Part shown: one piece after another, positions 27,293-36,172 of the stretch
Layout of the letters: each line of letters opens with the position of its first letter
Numbering within the stretch: position 1 is the stretch's first letter
Assembly: GCF_010646885.2 (NCBI RefSeq)
Contig: NZ_CP050700.1
Coordinates: 4,738,501-4,802,500, forward strand
DNA length: 64,000 nucleotides
From: Desulfopila sp. IMCC35008
GTDB taxonomy: Bacteria > Desulfobacterota > Desulfobulbia > Desulfobulbales > Desulfocapsaceae
Direction: 5' to 3'
The notes under the pieces: generated by a model
What the model saw: the letters and a program-made list of their open reading frames with translations, nothing else
Database searches by the model: none
What the model was told of the DNA's origin: nothing
Program-made: the position numbers and the translations under genes

Positions 27293-28678
27293 ATGAGCAC
27301 AGAACTGCAGCCGGGTTGTCAGATCAATCCCGATAAATATCCACTCGCCAAGACATTTAAGAGAGCTGTCACACCTATCGAGGACTTCGTCCATAAGGAG
27401 ACCTCATCGGGTATCCTGCTTATGGCCTGTGCCGTTGCGGCCATCGTCATCGCCAACAGCCCGCTGTTTCCACTCTACGACAGGATACTGCACACCGAGG
27501 TCACCATCGGCGGTGGCTCATTCTCCATGTCACACTCCCTTCACCACTGGATCAATGACGGGCTCATGGTACTCTTCTTTTTTGTGGTAGGGCTGGAGGT
27601 GAAACGCGAAATCCTCATTGGCGAGCTCTCGGATATTCGACAGGCACTGCTGCCGATCAGTGCCGCCATAGGAGGAATGCTCCTTCCCGCGCTCTGCTAT
27701 TTCATGCTGAACAACTCAGGGGATGCGGCTCGTGGTTGGGGGATACCCATGGCAACCGATATCGCTTTTGCCCTCGGTGTTATCGCTTTGCTCGGTAAAC
27801 GGATACCTCAACCGGTTATACCGTTTCTACTCGCCTTAGCCATCGTCGACGACCTCGGGGCGGTGCTTATCATCGCCGTTTTTTATACAGAAACGATCCA
27901 TATGGGAGCACTCATGGCGGCAGGTGGCTGCGTCTTTTTGCTCATCGCCCTGAACATGTCCGGCAGCCGAAGGCCCCTTCCTTATGTAATAGTAGGCTTC
28001 CTACTCTGGATTGCCATGATGAAGTCAGGTGTCCACGCCACCCTGGCAGGTGTACTGACCGCTCTTGCAATTCCCGCCAGCTCTACCTGTGATGCCACCG
28101 TATTCACAGAACGGATGACCATGCTTACCCGGGACTTTATAGACCAGATCTCCCTGGAGGAAAGGGCCACCCCGGAGCTGAACATCCTCAGAAACTCCCA
28201 GAAACAGCTGATCCTGAGCGCCTATGAGGATACCATCCACAAGATGGAAAGTCCCCTGCAACGCATGGAGGAAGGACTCCATATCTGGGTCTCTTTTTTG
28301 ATCGTACCGATATTCGCCCTGGCAAATGCCGGAATCCCGATTGCCTTTGGTGAAATAGGATCTATCCTGCAGCATCCGGTAACGCTGGGCATCATGCTGG
28401 GATTGATTGGCGGCAAGACTGTCGGTATCTTCCTTTTCTCCTGGGCTGTCACGGCAACCGGCATGAGCAAGCTACCGGCCGGTATGGAGCTCAAACATGT
28501 AGCTGGTGTCTCAATGCTGGCCGGTATCGGTTTCACCATGTCAATTTTTATCGGCTCACTGGCCTTTGCCCACCAACCCGAACTGCTCCTGAACGCCAAG
28601 ATTGGTATTGTCATGGCATCACTTGTTGCAGGAATCGGCGGCTATCTCTGGCTGAGGAAAACAACAAAGCCGGTATGA
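27293..28678 (+). CDS. nhaA: Na+/H+ antiporter NhaA
   Basis: Inner-membrane antiporter exporting Na+ in exchange for protons (about 461 residues, 11-12 helices). The ion-binding aspartate pair is in LALAIVDDLGAVLIIAVFYT, and the segment GWGIPMATDIAFALGV is a NhaA hallmark. GAGGAG about 9 bp before the ATG at 27293 supports this start over the TTG one codon upstream. It is slightly longer than the 388-residue E. coli protein, owing to extended N- and middle regions, as in many marine and delta-group homologues. It appears to be a single-gene transcript. Confidence 0.94.
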   Translation: MSTELQPGCQINPDKYPLAKTFKRAVTPIEDFVHKETSSGILLMACAVAAIVIANSPLFPLYDRILHTEVTIGGGSFSMSHSLHHWINDGLMVLFFFVVGLEVKREILIGELSDIRQALLPISAAIGGMLLPALCYFMLNNSGDAARGWGIPMATDIAFALGVIALLGKRIPQPVIPFLLALAIVDDLGAVLIIAVFYTETIHMGALMAAGGCVFLLIALNMSGSRRPLPYVIVGFLLWIAMMKSGVHATLAGVLTALAIPASSTCDATVFTERMTMLTRDFIDQISLEERATPELNILRNSQKQLILSAYEDTIHKMESPLQRMEEGLHIWVSFLIVPIFALANAGIPIAFGEIGSILQHPVTLGIMLGLIGGKTVGIFLFSWAVTATGMSKLPAGMELKHVAGVSMLAGIGFTMSIFIGSLAFAHQPELLLNAKIGIVMASLVAGIGGYLWLRKTTKPV

Positions 28679-28706
28679 AAACGAGATGAAGTGATCCTAT
28701 CAAATC

Positions 28707-28735
28707 GACCGGCAACTGAAAATCCAGTGCCGGTC
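28707..28735 (+). terminator. terminator-like hairpin after nhaA
   Basis: GACCGGCA (28707-28714) pairs with TGCCGGTC (28728-28735), with an additional CTG/CAG inner stem. There is no strong T-run. It lies between convergent nhaA and the ferredoxin gene of the arr operon. Confidence 0.5.
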
Positions 28736-28808
28736 AATATTCCATGCCCTGCAAAGACAATCCCATGATCATCTTGATTTCAAGATAAATAGCTGAGGAA
28801 AATTCAAA

Positions 28809-29750
28809 CTACAGATGGCTCATCGAAATAGCGTTAATCTTGCAAAATTCAACACATAAACCACAGCCACTACAATCCAACATCTCAAATTTGAGTCGTT
28901 TACCCTTACCGGAGCCTTCAATTTTTATGGCCCCTGTTGGGCAGATCCCTTTACACAAGGGGCAACAGTTGCATTCTTCGGTGAGCGAAATCGTGCTACT
29001 GAATAAGTGAATAATCTTTGTCCGAGAATCCCTGTCCAGGTTGGTAACTATTTTTCGTATCAATTCTGTTTTAAAAGGTATTCTGCGGCTCTTTTTCAGT
29101 CCATCACCAAGGTGGTCAGAAGTGAACGGGAAGGTATCTTGTGAAATGCCAACGGCAATTTCCCGTAATTTTTTCAGGTAAGACCTTCGATCCATTTCAT
29201 GATGTACTAATTGTTCCTTTTTTTCACTTAACATCACTGCTGAAGGACGGAGGTCTTCAAGGGCTTCTAAAAGCTGTTTACACTCGATCCTAAAGGCTTT
29301 TGAGACATCTTCATTGCAGCATCCGTTACAGCCACTCAACCGAAAGGTTATGGATCTACACCCGCTGAGAACAAAAGCTGTCAGGAGCTGCTTCGATACA
29401 ATGCCAACACAGGGAATGGTAATTTCATCAGAACAACTCTGTTTTTGACGCATGCAGGAAATGACAACATCCTTACCTGCCCGAAGTGACACAAGCAGTT
29501 CTTCTATGTCATGATCACCCACTAGGGCATCCTGTGGGCAAACAGCAACACAGGACATACAACCCGTACATTGAGATGCATTACAATGAATTTTAGCGCC
29601 AATGACAGTCATTGCACCAGTGGGGCAACTCTGCACACACTTTTGGCATTGATTGGAATTGAGTCTTGACCGGAGACATCTTTTAACTAAAAATGTTGGC
29701 TGAGCGGATGGTTCTGAAAGAGAGTTGTTAAGGAATGTGAGTGGGCCCAT
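28809..29750 (-). CDS. multi-cluster [4Fe-4S] ferredoxin-type protein of the arr operon
   Basis: A 313-residue iron-sulfur protein, last gene of the molybdoenzyme operon. The N-terminal part has two ferredoxin motifs (CQKCVQSCPTGA and CTGCMSCVAVCP), the middle a cysteine-rich region with SGCNGCCNED resembling the MvhD/FlpD delta domain, and the C-terminus two more motifs (CCPLCKGICPTGA and CSGCGLCVEFC), so up to four clusters. GGAGA about 8 bp before the ATG supports the start. It may carry electrons to or from ArrAB, or take part in cofactor insertion. The operon has no NrfD-type membrane anchor, so the redox partner is open. Confidence 0.8.
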   Translation of the reverse strand: MGPLTFLNNSLSEPSAQPTFLVKRCLRSRLNSNQCQKCVQSCPTGAMTVIGAKIHCNASQCTGCMSCVAVCPQDALVGDHDIEELLVSLRAGKDVVISCMRQKQSCSDEITIPCVGIVSKQLLTAFVLSGCRSITFRLSGCNGCCNEDVSKAFRIECKQLLEALEDLRPSAVMLSEKKEQLVHHEMDRRSYLKKLREIAVGISQDTFPFTSDHLGDGLKKSRRIPFKTELIRKIVTNLDRDSRTKIIHLFSSTISLTEECNCCPLCKGICPTGAIKIEGSGKGKRLKFEMLDCSGCGLCVEFCKINAISMSHL

Positions 29751-29761
29751 ACAACATTCTC

Positions 29762-30475
29762 CTACACGAGATTCCCTTCATATTCCTTGCTATATAGCTG
29801 TTTGCAAGATCGAAGGAATTGCTCAAGACAAGCTGATAAATGTATATAGAATCCGTTATCGGTTCCCTGCCGGATTGCCTCACAAAAATCTACCGCCCAT
29901 GGCATCAAGGCATTAAAGAAAAAAGCTTTCTGCTTCTCCCGAAACAGGCAGGACTCTTCATCCTTGCCTTCTCTTGCAGATGCTGCTTCCTTGGCACACA
30001 GGTAATACATGAATTCAAGTTCAATGGCGATATGATCCGGCGGCTCTTTTATGTCAACTGAGACGCCAGCATCTTGATAAAGCCGAGCCACATTTATAGT
30101 CGAGCCTCCCATAACTGTACGCTTCTTCTCAATATAGACAGAGCCATACGGCGCAGCAGTTAACTCAAATGGCCCCACAAAAAGCACCGCGTGGTCAACG
30201 CTCAATTTTTCCTGACCCAACGTCTTGAGAGAACTCTGCATTTCTCTGGCCGCTGCAACACCGTCTGGCGATTGTCGTTGCAATAGATGCTCGAGCTTTT
30301 CCGTTAGTTCTTCTTCAAGAAAGAGTTGTTTATCTGGCTCATAAAAACAGGCCGCCAAGAGCTTAAAGCAATCACCCCGCTGTACCGTTTCTTCAATTTC
30401 TTTCATTTCCGATTGTTCTCCCATGAGCGACAATGCGCTTTCTTTTAAGTCAAAGCAAGATAAAAGAAAGCGCAT
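29762..30475 (-). CDS. TorD-family molybdoenzyme chaperone
   Basis: Predicted cytoplasmic chaperone (237 residues, or about 214 if translation begins at 30406) that holds the Tat-exported catalytic subunit until its cofactor is inserted. It is helical throughout, with GDCFKLLAACFYEPDKQLF at the start and the family-like YMYYLCAKEA and FFNALMPWAVDFCEAI segments. Two in-frame ATGs follow the first; GGGAGA lies 10 bp before the ATG at 30406, matching the usual TorD beginning. It lies between arrB (19 bp) and the ferredoxin gene (11 bp). Confidence 0.82.
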   Translation of the reverse strand: MRFLLSCFDLKESALSLMGEQSEMKEIEETVQRGDCFKLLAACFYEPDKQLFLEEELTEKLEHLLQRQSPDGVAAAREMQSSLKTLGQEKLSVDHAVLFVGPFELTAAPYGSVYIEKKRTVMGGSTINVARLYQDAGVSVDIKEPPDHIAIELEFMYYLCAKEAASAREGKDEESCLFREKQKAFFFNALMPWAVDFCEAIRQGTDNGFYIHLSACLEQFLRSCKQLYSKEYEGNLV

Positions 30476-30494
30476 CTTCTGCTAGAAATGGTGG

Positions 30495-31259
30495 TTAGCG
30501 GGCCCCATACTCTCGAATATAGTAAACATTCGGAGAGGTGCCTTCGTCTTCTTTCAGGACAAAGGCCTTATGTTTCCTGAGCAGCTTGTACACTTCACTT
30601 TCAGGATTATCAACATCCCCAACGACCCGTGCGCCAGCAGGGCATGAGACAACGCAAAAGGGTTGTTTATTGACCTCAAGCCGGTGGGCACAGAGAATAC
30701 ATTTTTCAACAATGTTATCTCTTCTGACACTTTCGTACTCCGGATATGAATAGCGTGTCTCATGTGGAGGTGTGGCACCGGCAAGTTGTGCCTGTTCGGC
30801 TGCAGATGTTGTACACCCTTTTATTAATGCTGTTTTATCTGAGTAGAAGGGGTGAGTCGCCTCCCCCTCTTCATTATAGCTGATAACACTGTATTCCCCT
30901 TTAGAACCGTCCGTACGGACCTCTTCCATACTGTACGGACAAGCTTGCTGGCATGCACGACAACCAATACAACGTTCGTCATTATGCATAGTGATGCCCT
31001 CCGGGGTTTTAAACATGGCCTTTGGCTCAACCGGACAGGCCTCAACACACGGGGCATCGCTACAATGATTACACAGAACCGGCAGCGTTCGGTAGGTCGT
31101 ATTCGGAAAGGTACCTGATGTTTCATGAATAAAATCTGCCCAGTTGTGGGTCTGACCATTTTCCCTGAGGGCGGTATTGTTCTCCGTCTTGCAGGCAAGA
31201 CCACATGCTCCGCAACCAACACATTTTCGTAAATCTATTACCATGGCATATTGCGTCAT
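30495..31259 (-). CDS. arrB: [4Fe-4S] electron-transfer subunit of ArrA-like reductase
   Basis: Iron-sulfur subunit (254 residues) of the NrfC/DmsB/PhsB class that passes electrons to the molybdopterin subunit. Four cluster motifs are visible: CVGCGACGLACK, CNHCSDAPCVEACP, CIGCRACQQACPYS and CILCAHRLEV...CVVSCP. AGGAGG precedes the ATG at good spacing, 19 bp after arrA. It lacks its own signal peptide and would be co-exported with ArrA through Tat. The symbol is by association with the ArrA-like partner. Confidence 0.85.
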   Translation of the reverse strand: MTQYAMVIDLRKCVGCGACGLACKTENNTALRENGQTHNWADFIHETSGTFPNTTYRTLPVLCNHCSDAPCVEACPVEPKAMFKTPEGITMHNDERCIGCRACQQACPYSMEEVRTDGSKGEYSVISYNEEGEATHPFYSDKTALIKGCTTSAAEQAQLAGATPPHETRYSYPEYESVRRDNIVEKCILCAHRLEVNKQPFCVVSCPAGARVVGDVDNPESEVYKLLRKHKAFVLKEDEGTSPNVYYIREYGAR

Positions 31260-31278
31260 TATTGTATCCTCCTATGAG

Positions 31279-33840
31279 CTATATCTTCTCGACACGCACT
31301 GCTGCATGCCCACCGTTTCGTGCGTTAGATCCGGATAGCCGTTCCAGTTCCCATGGAATTATGGAGTTATTGTTAACGCCTCGAGGCTCAGCTTTGGCAA
31401 AATCAACAGTCGCTGTTCTGCCATAGGCCCAATGCCCCTGGCCGTAGGATTTACTCACGGTTCCGGGACGTACCCCTTCCCATAACCTGGCAACACACTC
31501 GCCACTTGCAGCTACAGATGAGAGACGGACCCTGTCTCCATCTTTGATTCCATATTTAGCTGCATCGAGTGGATTGATTCGAAGGGTGTCCTGCCCCCCG
31601 ACATCACCGGGGTCAACATGCTTGAATTCGTAATACCAGGGACAGTTGGCACTACGTCCTTCCCTATTCAATCTGGATTTATAGTCGATAAAGACAAGAG
31701 GATACTCTTTGACACTTCCGTGACGGAGCGGTGGTTCATAGTGAGGAACAAAGGCCAGCTCTCCTTTTGCTGTATAGTTTGCCTTTTCAAGCACCGTATT
31801 CACATCAACATTATGCTTTTTCGCATGTGATTTGAGGGCTTTTTTCAAGGTTTCGCTATAGAATTCAAACTTTTTGCTCGCTGTTTTAAATTTTCCTCCC
31901 CAATGGGACTTGTACTTATACGCTTCGGAATTCCACATCCCGCGTTTCAGCATCTCGTCCCAACCATTGATTTTATCTCCATGGCTATCTTTTTTGCCAT
32001 CCCATAGCGGGCTGGTGTAGTACTTCAACGCAAACAGGGTGAACTCCTTGCTATCAGCAGGTTTCTTCCCGGTTTCAGGATCGGAGTACATTTCAACCAG
32101 ACAATCGTACAGGTTTGAAAAACCACGATCCTTTAACTTCTCAGCAATGAGGAAGGGGAATTCCGTTTCATCAACGATTACGTCCCAGACCGGATCTACA
32201 ACCGGTTGCAGCAGCGTACAGGTGGCGTATCGATTTGCCTTAGTTTTAACGAAGCCGTATCTCTCATATTTATTCACAGTACAAGGCAGGACGATATCTG
32301 CGAACATGGAAAACTCGGAAGCGTTTGTGGATAAATGTACCGTAAAGGGGACACTGGCAAGAGCCTTCTCCCAACGGTCAGTTCCGTTACAGGAGAACAC
32401 GAAGTTATTCATGTAGCCGACCAGCACTTTTATGTCATAGGGGTCTTTGTTGAGGATACCGGTAGCGGCATTGTTGGTTGAAACGCCTCCGCCTGATTTA
32501 CCTTTTGCTATGACAGGAAGTTCAAGCCGCCCACGCTGGTCAATCTTCTCTAGCTTTGTATGTTTTTTGGCGAGATCATCCTGATGTTTTTTCAGGATAT
32601 CTTTGTTTAATTTATTGACGGGTATTTTAGCGGTCTGCAGTGAACCGCCTTCGTTATCAATGCCGCCAACCAGACCGCCAAGCGCATGTACAGCCATCGC
32701 TGAATAGCCACCTCGGACATGCATGGCTGCGCCGGGCCCCATCCAGACACAGACGTTCGGGGCAGCTTTTGCCATTCCACGTGCAACCCGGACAATCTGC
32801 TCCTGATCGACACCACTCAGTTTGGCAGCTTGGGCCGGAGTCATGTCTTTAACGGCCACATTCCACCATTTAACAACCCCGTGGGTCTCCTTCTCCATAA
32901 ACTCAGCTTCGCTAACCTTCCTGCCTGGCTTAAAGCGGTTAACACCATCCTTAAAATCACCTACAAAGTCCTTATACCAGAGCCCTTCAGAAAGGATCAC
33001 ATGCGCAATCCCAAGAGCAAGAGCACCATCGCTTCCCGGTTGCAAGGGTAACCACTCATTGGCTTTTGCTGCACTGGTGGTAAGACGGGGATCAACGGCT
33101 GCAACCGTTGCCCGGTCAAGGGCATCACCGAGACGTTGAATAGCTGCCGGAACCATCCTGTTACTGGCCACAGGGTCACAGCCCCAGATGAGGATATATC
33201 TTGCCTTATCAAGATCGTAGTCCCTATAATCCCAGTAGCCCTCTGTATAGTAAGCGCCAAATTTTTCTGCTTCCGCACAAGTAGAACTATGGGAAATGTT
33301 ATTTGGAGAGCCGAAAACCTTGGGCATAACATCATAAATGACATCCCTTAGGTAGGTATAGCGGCCGCGCATAAGACAGTATTTCTCAGGTTCGCCAGCC
33401 TCGCGAATTTCCATCATCTTGTCGGCAATTGTATTCAGGGCTTCATCCCAGCTGATCGGCACGAACTTTGGGTCAACGCCCCTGCCCTTTTGGGGGTTTG
33501 TTCGTTTCATTGGGACTTTAATCCGATCCGGATCATAGAGTTGCTGTAATGAAAGGTGACCACGGGGACAGACGCTGCCTTCGTTTTGTTTTGAATAACG
33601 GTTTCCCCGAACCTTGACCGCTCTACCATCCTGCACAAAAATCTCGACAGGACACCACGTCGTACATCCCTGGCATGTTGACGGTTTCCACTCCCCAGCA
33701 TGCTCACCTATTTTGGTGCCCGTTGCTTTAGAGGCGAGACCGTTCATACTTGGATCTTTAGTGCTGGCGCAACCGTTTAGTGCAACAGATGCCCCTGCAA
33801 CTGCCGACAATTTCAGAAATTCCCTTCTTTTAATCTTCAT
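31279..33840 (-). CDS. arrA: ArrA-like respiratory molybdopterin oxidoreductase (putative arsenate reductase)
   Basis: Catalytic Mo-bis-MGD subunit (853 residues), first in its operon. It has a Tat signal (RREFLKLSAVAGASVALNGC, with a cysteine that could be lipid-modified), an N-terminal [4Fe-4S] motif CQGCTTWCPVEIF...VCPRGH, and the Mo-ligand region ISHSSTCAEAEKFG with cysteine. RGRYTYLRD, the histidine of ISHSS, the lysine of AEKFG and YYTEGYWDY match positions I recall lining the arsenate pocket of Shewanella ArrA, as does the ending VRPGTVSKSYGQGHWAYG. The relatives include selenate (Srr-type) and ArxA enzymes, so arsenate is the best but not the only substrate. GGAGGG lies before the ATG. 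No cytochrome or ArrC anchor gene is nearby. Confidence 0.78.
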   Translation of the reverse strand: MKIKRREFLKLSAVAGASVALNGCASTKDPSMNGLASKATGTKIGEHAGEWKPSTCQGCTTWCPVEIFVQDGRAVKVRGNRYSKQNEGSVCPRGHLSLQQLYDPDRIKVPMKRTNPQKGRGVDPKFVPISWDEALNTIADKMMEIREAGEPEKYCLMRGRYTYLRDVIYDVMPKVFGSPNNISHSSTCAEAEKFGAYYTEGYWDYRDYDLDKARYILIWGCDPVASNRMVPAAIQRLGDALDRATVAAVDPRLTTSAAKANEWLPLQPGSDGALALGIAHVILSEGLWYKDFVGDFKDGVNRFKPGRKVSEAEFMEKETHGVVKWWNVAVKDMTPAQAAKLSGVDQEQIVRVARGMAKAAPNVCVWMGPGAAMHVRGGYSAMAVHALGGLVGGIDNEGGSLQTAKIPVNKLNKDILKKHQDDLAKKHTKLEKIDQRGRLELPVIAKGKSGGGVSTNNAATGILNKDPYDIKVLVGYMNNFVFSCNGTDRWEKALASVPFTVHLSTNASEFSMFADIVLPCTVNKYERYGFVKTKANRYATCTLLQPVVDPVWDVIVDETEFPFLIAEKLKDRGFSNLYDCLVEMYSDPETGKKPADSKEFTLFALKYYTSPLWDGKKDSHGDKINGWDEMLKRGMWNSEAYKYKSHWGGKFKTASKKFEFYSETLKKALKSHAKKHNVDVNTVLEKANYTAKGELAFVPHYEPPLRHGSVKEYPLVFIDYKSRLNREGRSANCPWYYEFKHVDPGDVGGQDTLRINPLDAAKYGIKDGDRVRLSSVAASGECVARLWEGVRPGTVSKSYGQGHWAYGRTATVDFAKAEPRGVNNNSIIPWELERLSGSNARNGGHAAVRVEKI

Positions 33841-33897
33841 ACACCCTCCATGAGTTTAAGGTATAAATGACGATAAAAAAGCCAATTGCCACGCTGT

Positions 33898-33927
33898 AGT
33901 ATAGCACCAAAAAATAACCGGAACCAA
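33898..33927 (-). promoter_or_regulatory. putative promoter of the arr operon
   Basis: Minus strand: TTGGTT (33927-33922), 18 bp, TATACT (33903-33898), about 58 bp before arrA. Upstream on the same strand, TTGATAATGATATA (33950-33937) contains a TTGAT half of an FNR/CRP-type site with a poor second half. Anaerobic control is plausible but unproven. Confidence 0.45.
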
Positions 33928-34067
33928 TATTATATATCATTATCAATCATGCATCCATGGCGCACGCTTGCCAATGATGCTGATATCCTGGATTATATCA
34001 AAAACTCACCATATAAAAAAAGGCCAAAACTTTTTGAGGAGTTGAGGTAAAGACAGACTCAACCTGA

Positions 34068-34289
34068 TTCCCCCTGAATCTCAGGTTCATTGGCCAGCCA
34101 GAAGAGGTTGGAAGCGCCAGGTTCACAGGTTCCTGTAACCTGGACGGCCACGGTCAAGCTCCCAGGTACGGGTTTATGGTGTCCCGTGAAGTGGGTGGTC
34201 ACGGTCTCGGATTCATTGCTGAGCACCAGGGGGAGAAGAAGTATCTTGAACAGTATTACGACATCGAAACCTTTCGCTCCAGCATTTGA
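34068..34289 (+). pseudogene. possible gene remnant, 73 codons without a start
   Basis: Within the 812-bp gap 33841-34652 one frame stays open from the stop at 34065 to a TGA at 34287 and reads like protein in its second half (YGFMVSREVGGHGLGFIAEH, then a charged tail ending FRSSI). It has no start codon at its beginning and no ribosome site. I do not recognise the family. It may be the 3' end of a lost gene. The rest of the gap holds the arr promoter on the left and, on the right, A/T-rich sequence before the LysR gene. Confidence 0.3.
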
Positions 34290-34652
34290 TTTTCTTGGCT
34301 TCTACCTTGCTTTATCAAGTATAGGTCTAAAGACTTCCCAATCTATTGCTTTTTCAATCTGTCGTATATGAGGCTCCTGTCGTTGAAGTTACCACTTGCC
34401 TCAATATCAACCCATACCACTGCAATTACACTACATTTTGACACAATATATACATTTTTGAGGTGGTTATTTTTCAAGTCACATAATGCCTGATAGCTCT
34501 CACGCCCCTCCCCCATTTACTTATTGTAGAGGTGTCGGAATCATTATTCGCCTCTTACGCAGAATGTCAGCGATAAGAACAAGATAAGGTGAAACCAAAA
34601 AGAAGTAAATTTGCTCGTTTTAATACTGCATTAGTTTTGCTAAACTAGAAGC

Positions 34653-35543
34653 ATGCTCGATTACAAACTCATTGAAGCCTTGGCCATGGTTGCCAGGGAG
34701 GGTAGGTTCGACAAGGCCGCCAAAACATTATTTATCACCCAGTCTGCGGTTTCCCAACGTATTAAATTGCTGGAAGAGCAGATGGGACAGGTCTTGATAG
34801 CGCGTACCACACCTCCCAGAGTAACACCAGCAGGTCGGAAACTTCTCAAACACTACCTCCAGGTCAAGAGACTTGAAGACGACCTGATAAGTGAGGTTGG
34901 CAGAACAGACAACCAGGAATTTGCGTCTATCGCGGTTGGAATCAACGCCGACAGCCTCGCCCTGTGGCTGCTGGATGCAATTCACCCATTTTTACTTGAT
35001 AACAAGGTGTTACTTGATGTGCGGGTTGACGACCAGGAACAAACCCATCGCCTCCTGAAGGATGGTGAGGTTATGGGTTGCATCAGTACCCAGGAACACC
35101 CTATGCAGGGGTGCCATGTCGAATATCTCGGGCAGATGAATTACCATATGATGGCGTCACCTGAGTTTGCAGCCCAATGGTTCCCCGACGGACTGACCCT
35201 CGAGAATGTCCGCCGCGCCCCGGCTCTTATCTTTGATAGAAAAGATGACTTGCATCAGAAATTCCTCATGAAAGCCCTTGAAGAAATACCAGCTTCATTT
35301 CCGAGTCACTTTATTCCATCCGTTGAGAGATATGCTGAGTTTGTCGCTCTGGGTATTGCCTACGGCATGCTGCCTGACCAGCAACGTTCGCCCTTCATAC
35401 GCAATGGCCAGCTCATCGACCTCAGGCCCGACTGCCATGTACCGGTGAAGCTCTACTGGCACTGCTGGAGCCTGAAATCAAAACTGCTTACCCAATTTAC
35501 CCGGCAACTCACCTCCCGGGCAAAGATATTACTTGGTGAATAA
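34653..35543 (+). CDS. LysR-family regulator, ArgP type
   Basis: A 296-residue LysR-type transcription factor of the ArgP/IciA group. The N-terminal helix-turn-helix has the ArgP-like KTLFITQSAVSQRIKLLEEQMGQVLIARTTPPRVTPAG, and the effector domain includes VGINADSLALWLL and ends with the CHVPVKLYWHCW region as in ArgP. ArgP regulates lysine/arginine export (argO) and related genes in proteobacteria. No LysE-type exporter lies next to it here, so its target is unknown. The upstream A/T-rich region probably carries its promoter. Confidence 0.85.
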   Translation: MLDYKLIEALAMVAREGRFDKAAKTLFITQSAVSQRIKLLEEQMGQVLIARTTPPRVTPAGRKLLKHYLQVKRLEDDLISEVGRTDNQEFASIAVGINADSLALWLLDAIHPFLLDNKVLLDVRVDDQEQTHRLLKDGEVMGCISTQEHPMQGCHVEYLGQMNYHMMASPEFAAQWFPDGLTLENVRRAPALIFDRKDDLHQKFLMKALEEIPASFPSHFIPSVERYAEFVALGIAYGMLPDQQRSPFIRNGQLIDLRPDCHVPVKLYWHCWSLKSKLLTQFTRQLTSRAKILLGE

Positions 35544-35729
35544 ACGTAGGTCTGTAAAAGAGTTGCCAACCCTGCCCCACCAGCACAGTGTCTTCTGGCT
35601 TTGATTTGAACGAGGCGTGTCATGAGTACTACTTGGATTTTACAACTTTTCCATCAACGACCAGCGATTAGTGTGGGGCAGGAAGGGGTGGTGCCAACCC
35701 GCCCCTTCTGTATCTTTGACAAAAAGCAG

Positions 35730-35924
35730 TTAGAGGTTTGGATCAATATTACCCGGCCCCCCGCAATCCGGGGTGTAGCAGGAAACATCCTTGAATGCAC
35801 ACTTCTCCTTGCAACTCGGGCAGATATCGGGTGGATTCGGAACCTGTATGGTGTTCCCGCATTCAAGGCACTTCCAGAACGGATCCATATTTACGGTTTC
35901 GTTTTTCTGTGTGTTTTCGGCCAT
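35730..35924 (-). CDS. rubredoxin-like small metalloprotein
   Basis: A 64-residue protein with a rubredoxin-like zinc/iron site, FWKCLECGNTIQVPNPPDICPSC, followed by more cysteines (C in KEKCAF, VSCYTPDCGGPG). The knuckle CXXCG...CPSC fits rubredoxin-like rubrerythrin C-termini; the extra cysteines and the ending NIDPNL recall stand-alone proteins common in sulfate-reducer relatives. GGAGA 4-9 bp upstream supports the ATG at 35924 over the open frame to 35963. An electron-transfer or sensing role is inferred. Confidence 0.75.
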   Translation of the reverse strand: MAENTQKNETVNMDPFWKCLECGNTIQVPNPPDICPSCKEKCAFKDVSCYTPDCGGPGNIDPNL

Positions 35925-35990
35925 GATTTCTCCATTTAAGTATTGATATTTAAGCATCAACATCAGCCGTTGCAGTCCTCAAACCTGGTT

Positions 35991-36172
35991 CGTTCCCATC
36001 CTAAAAATGTCCTTGTGGTCAATATCTTCGTTATGCTCAAAATTTTATCCTCCGGTACGTGAGGAATGAGACTCCGAGATATCAATTATATGCCTGCAAT
36101 AAATTCTTTCACGGGCCTCAATCTTGACCAGATAAGCGTAGACTGCGAAACTCCTCGTTTTAGGATGGGAAC
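35991..36172. mobile_element. MITE-like element, 182 bp with 15-bp terminal inverted repeats
   Basis: GTTCCCATCCTAAAA (35992-36006) and its exact reverse complement (36158-36172) bound a non-coding segment. TGGTT occurs directly outside both ends (35986-35990 and 36173-36177) and would be a 5-bp target duplication if the element is 35991-36172. TGGTCAA/TTGACCA form an inner inverted repeat (36016-36022, 36124-36130). No transposase is encoded. The remainder of the gap to 36688 shows no gene I can support. Confidence 0.5.

Noticed and set aside
31279..33840. Formate dehydrogenase or nitrate reductase identity for the molybdoenzyme
   Set aside because: The Mo-ligand region, the RGRY segment and the C-terminal signatures match Arr-type enzymes rather than FdhG or NapA.
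34090..34371. 93-codon open frame in the arr-argP gap
   Set aside because: It has a start codon, but its residue pattern is poor; the alternative frame in the same place (34068-34289) looks more protein-like.
35571..35682. Inverted repeat CCTGCCCCAC / GTGGGGCAGG flanking the region after the ArgP-type gene
   Set aside because: Only 10 bp with a loop of about 90 nt in GC-rich sequence; it could be chance, and no terminator features follow.
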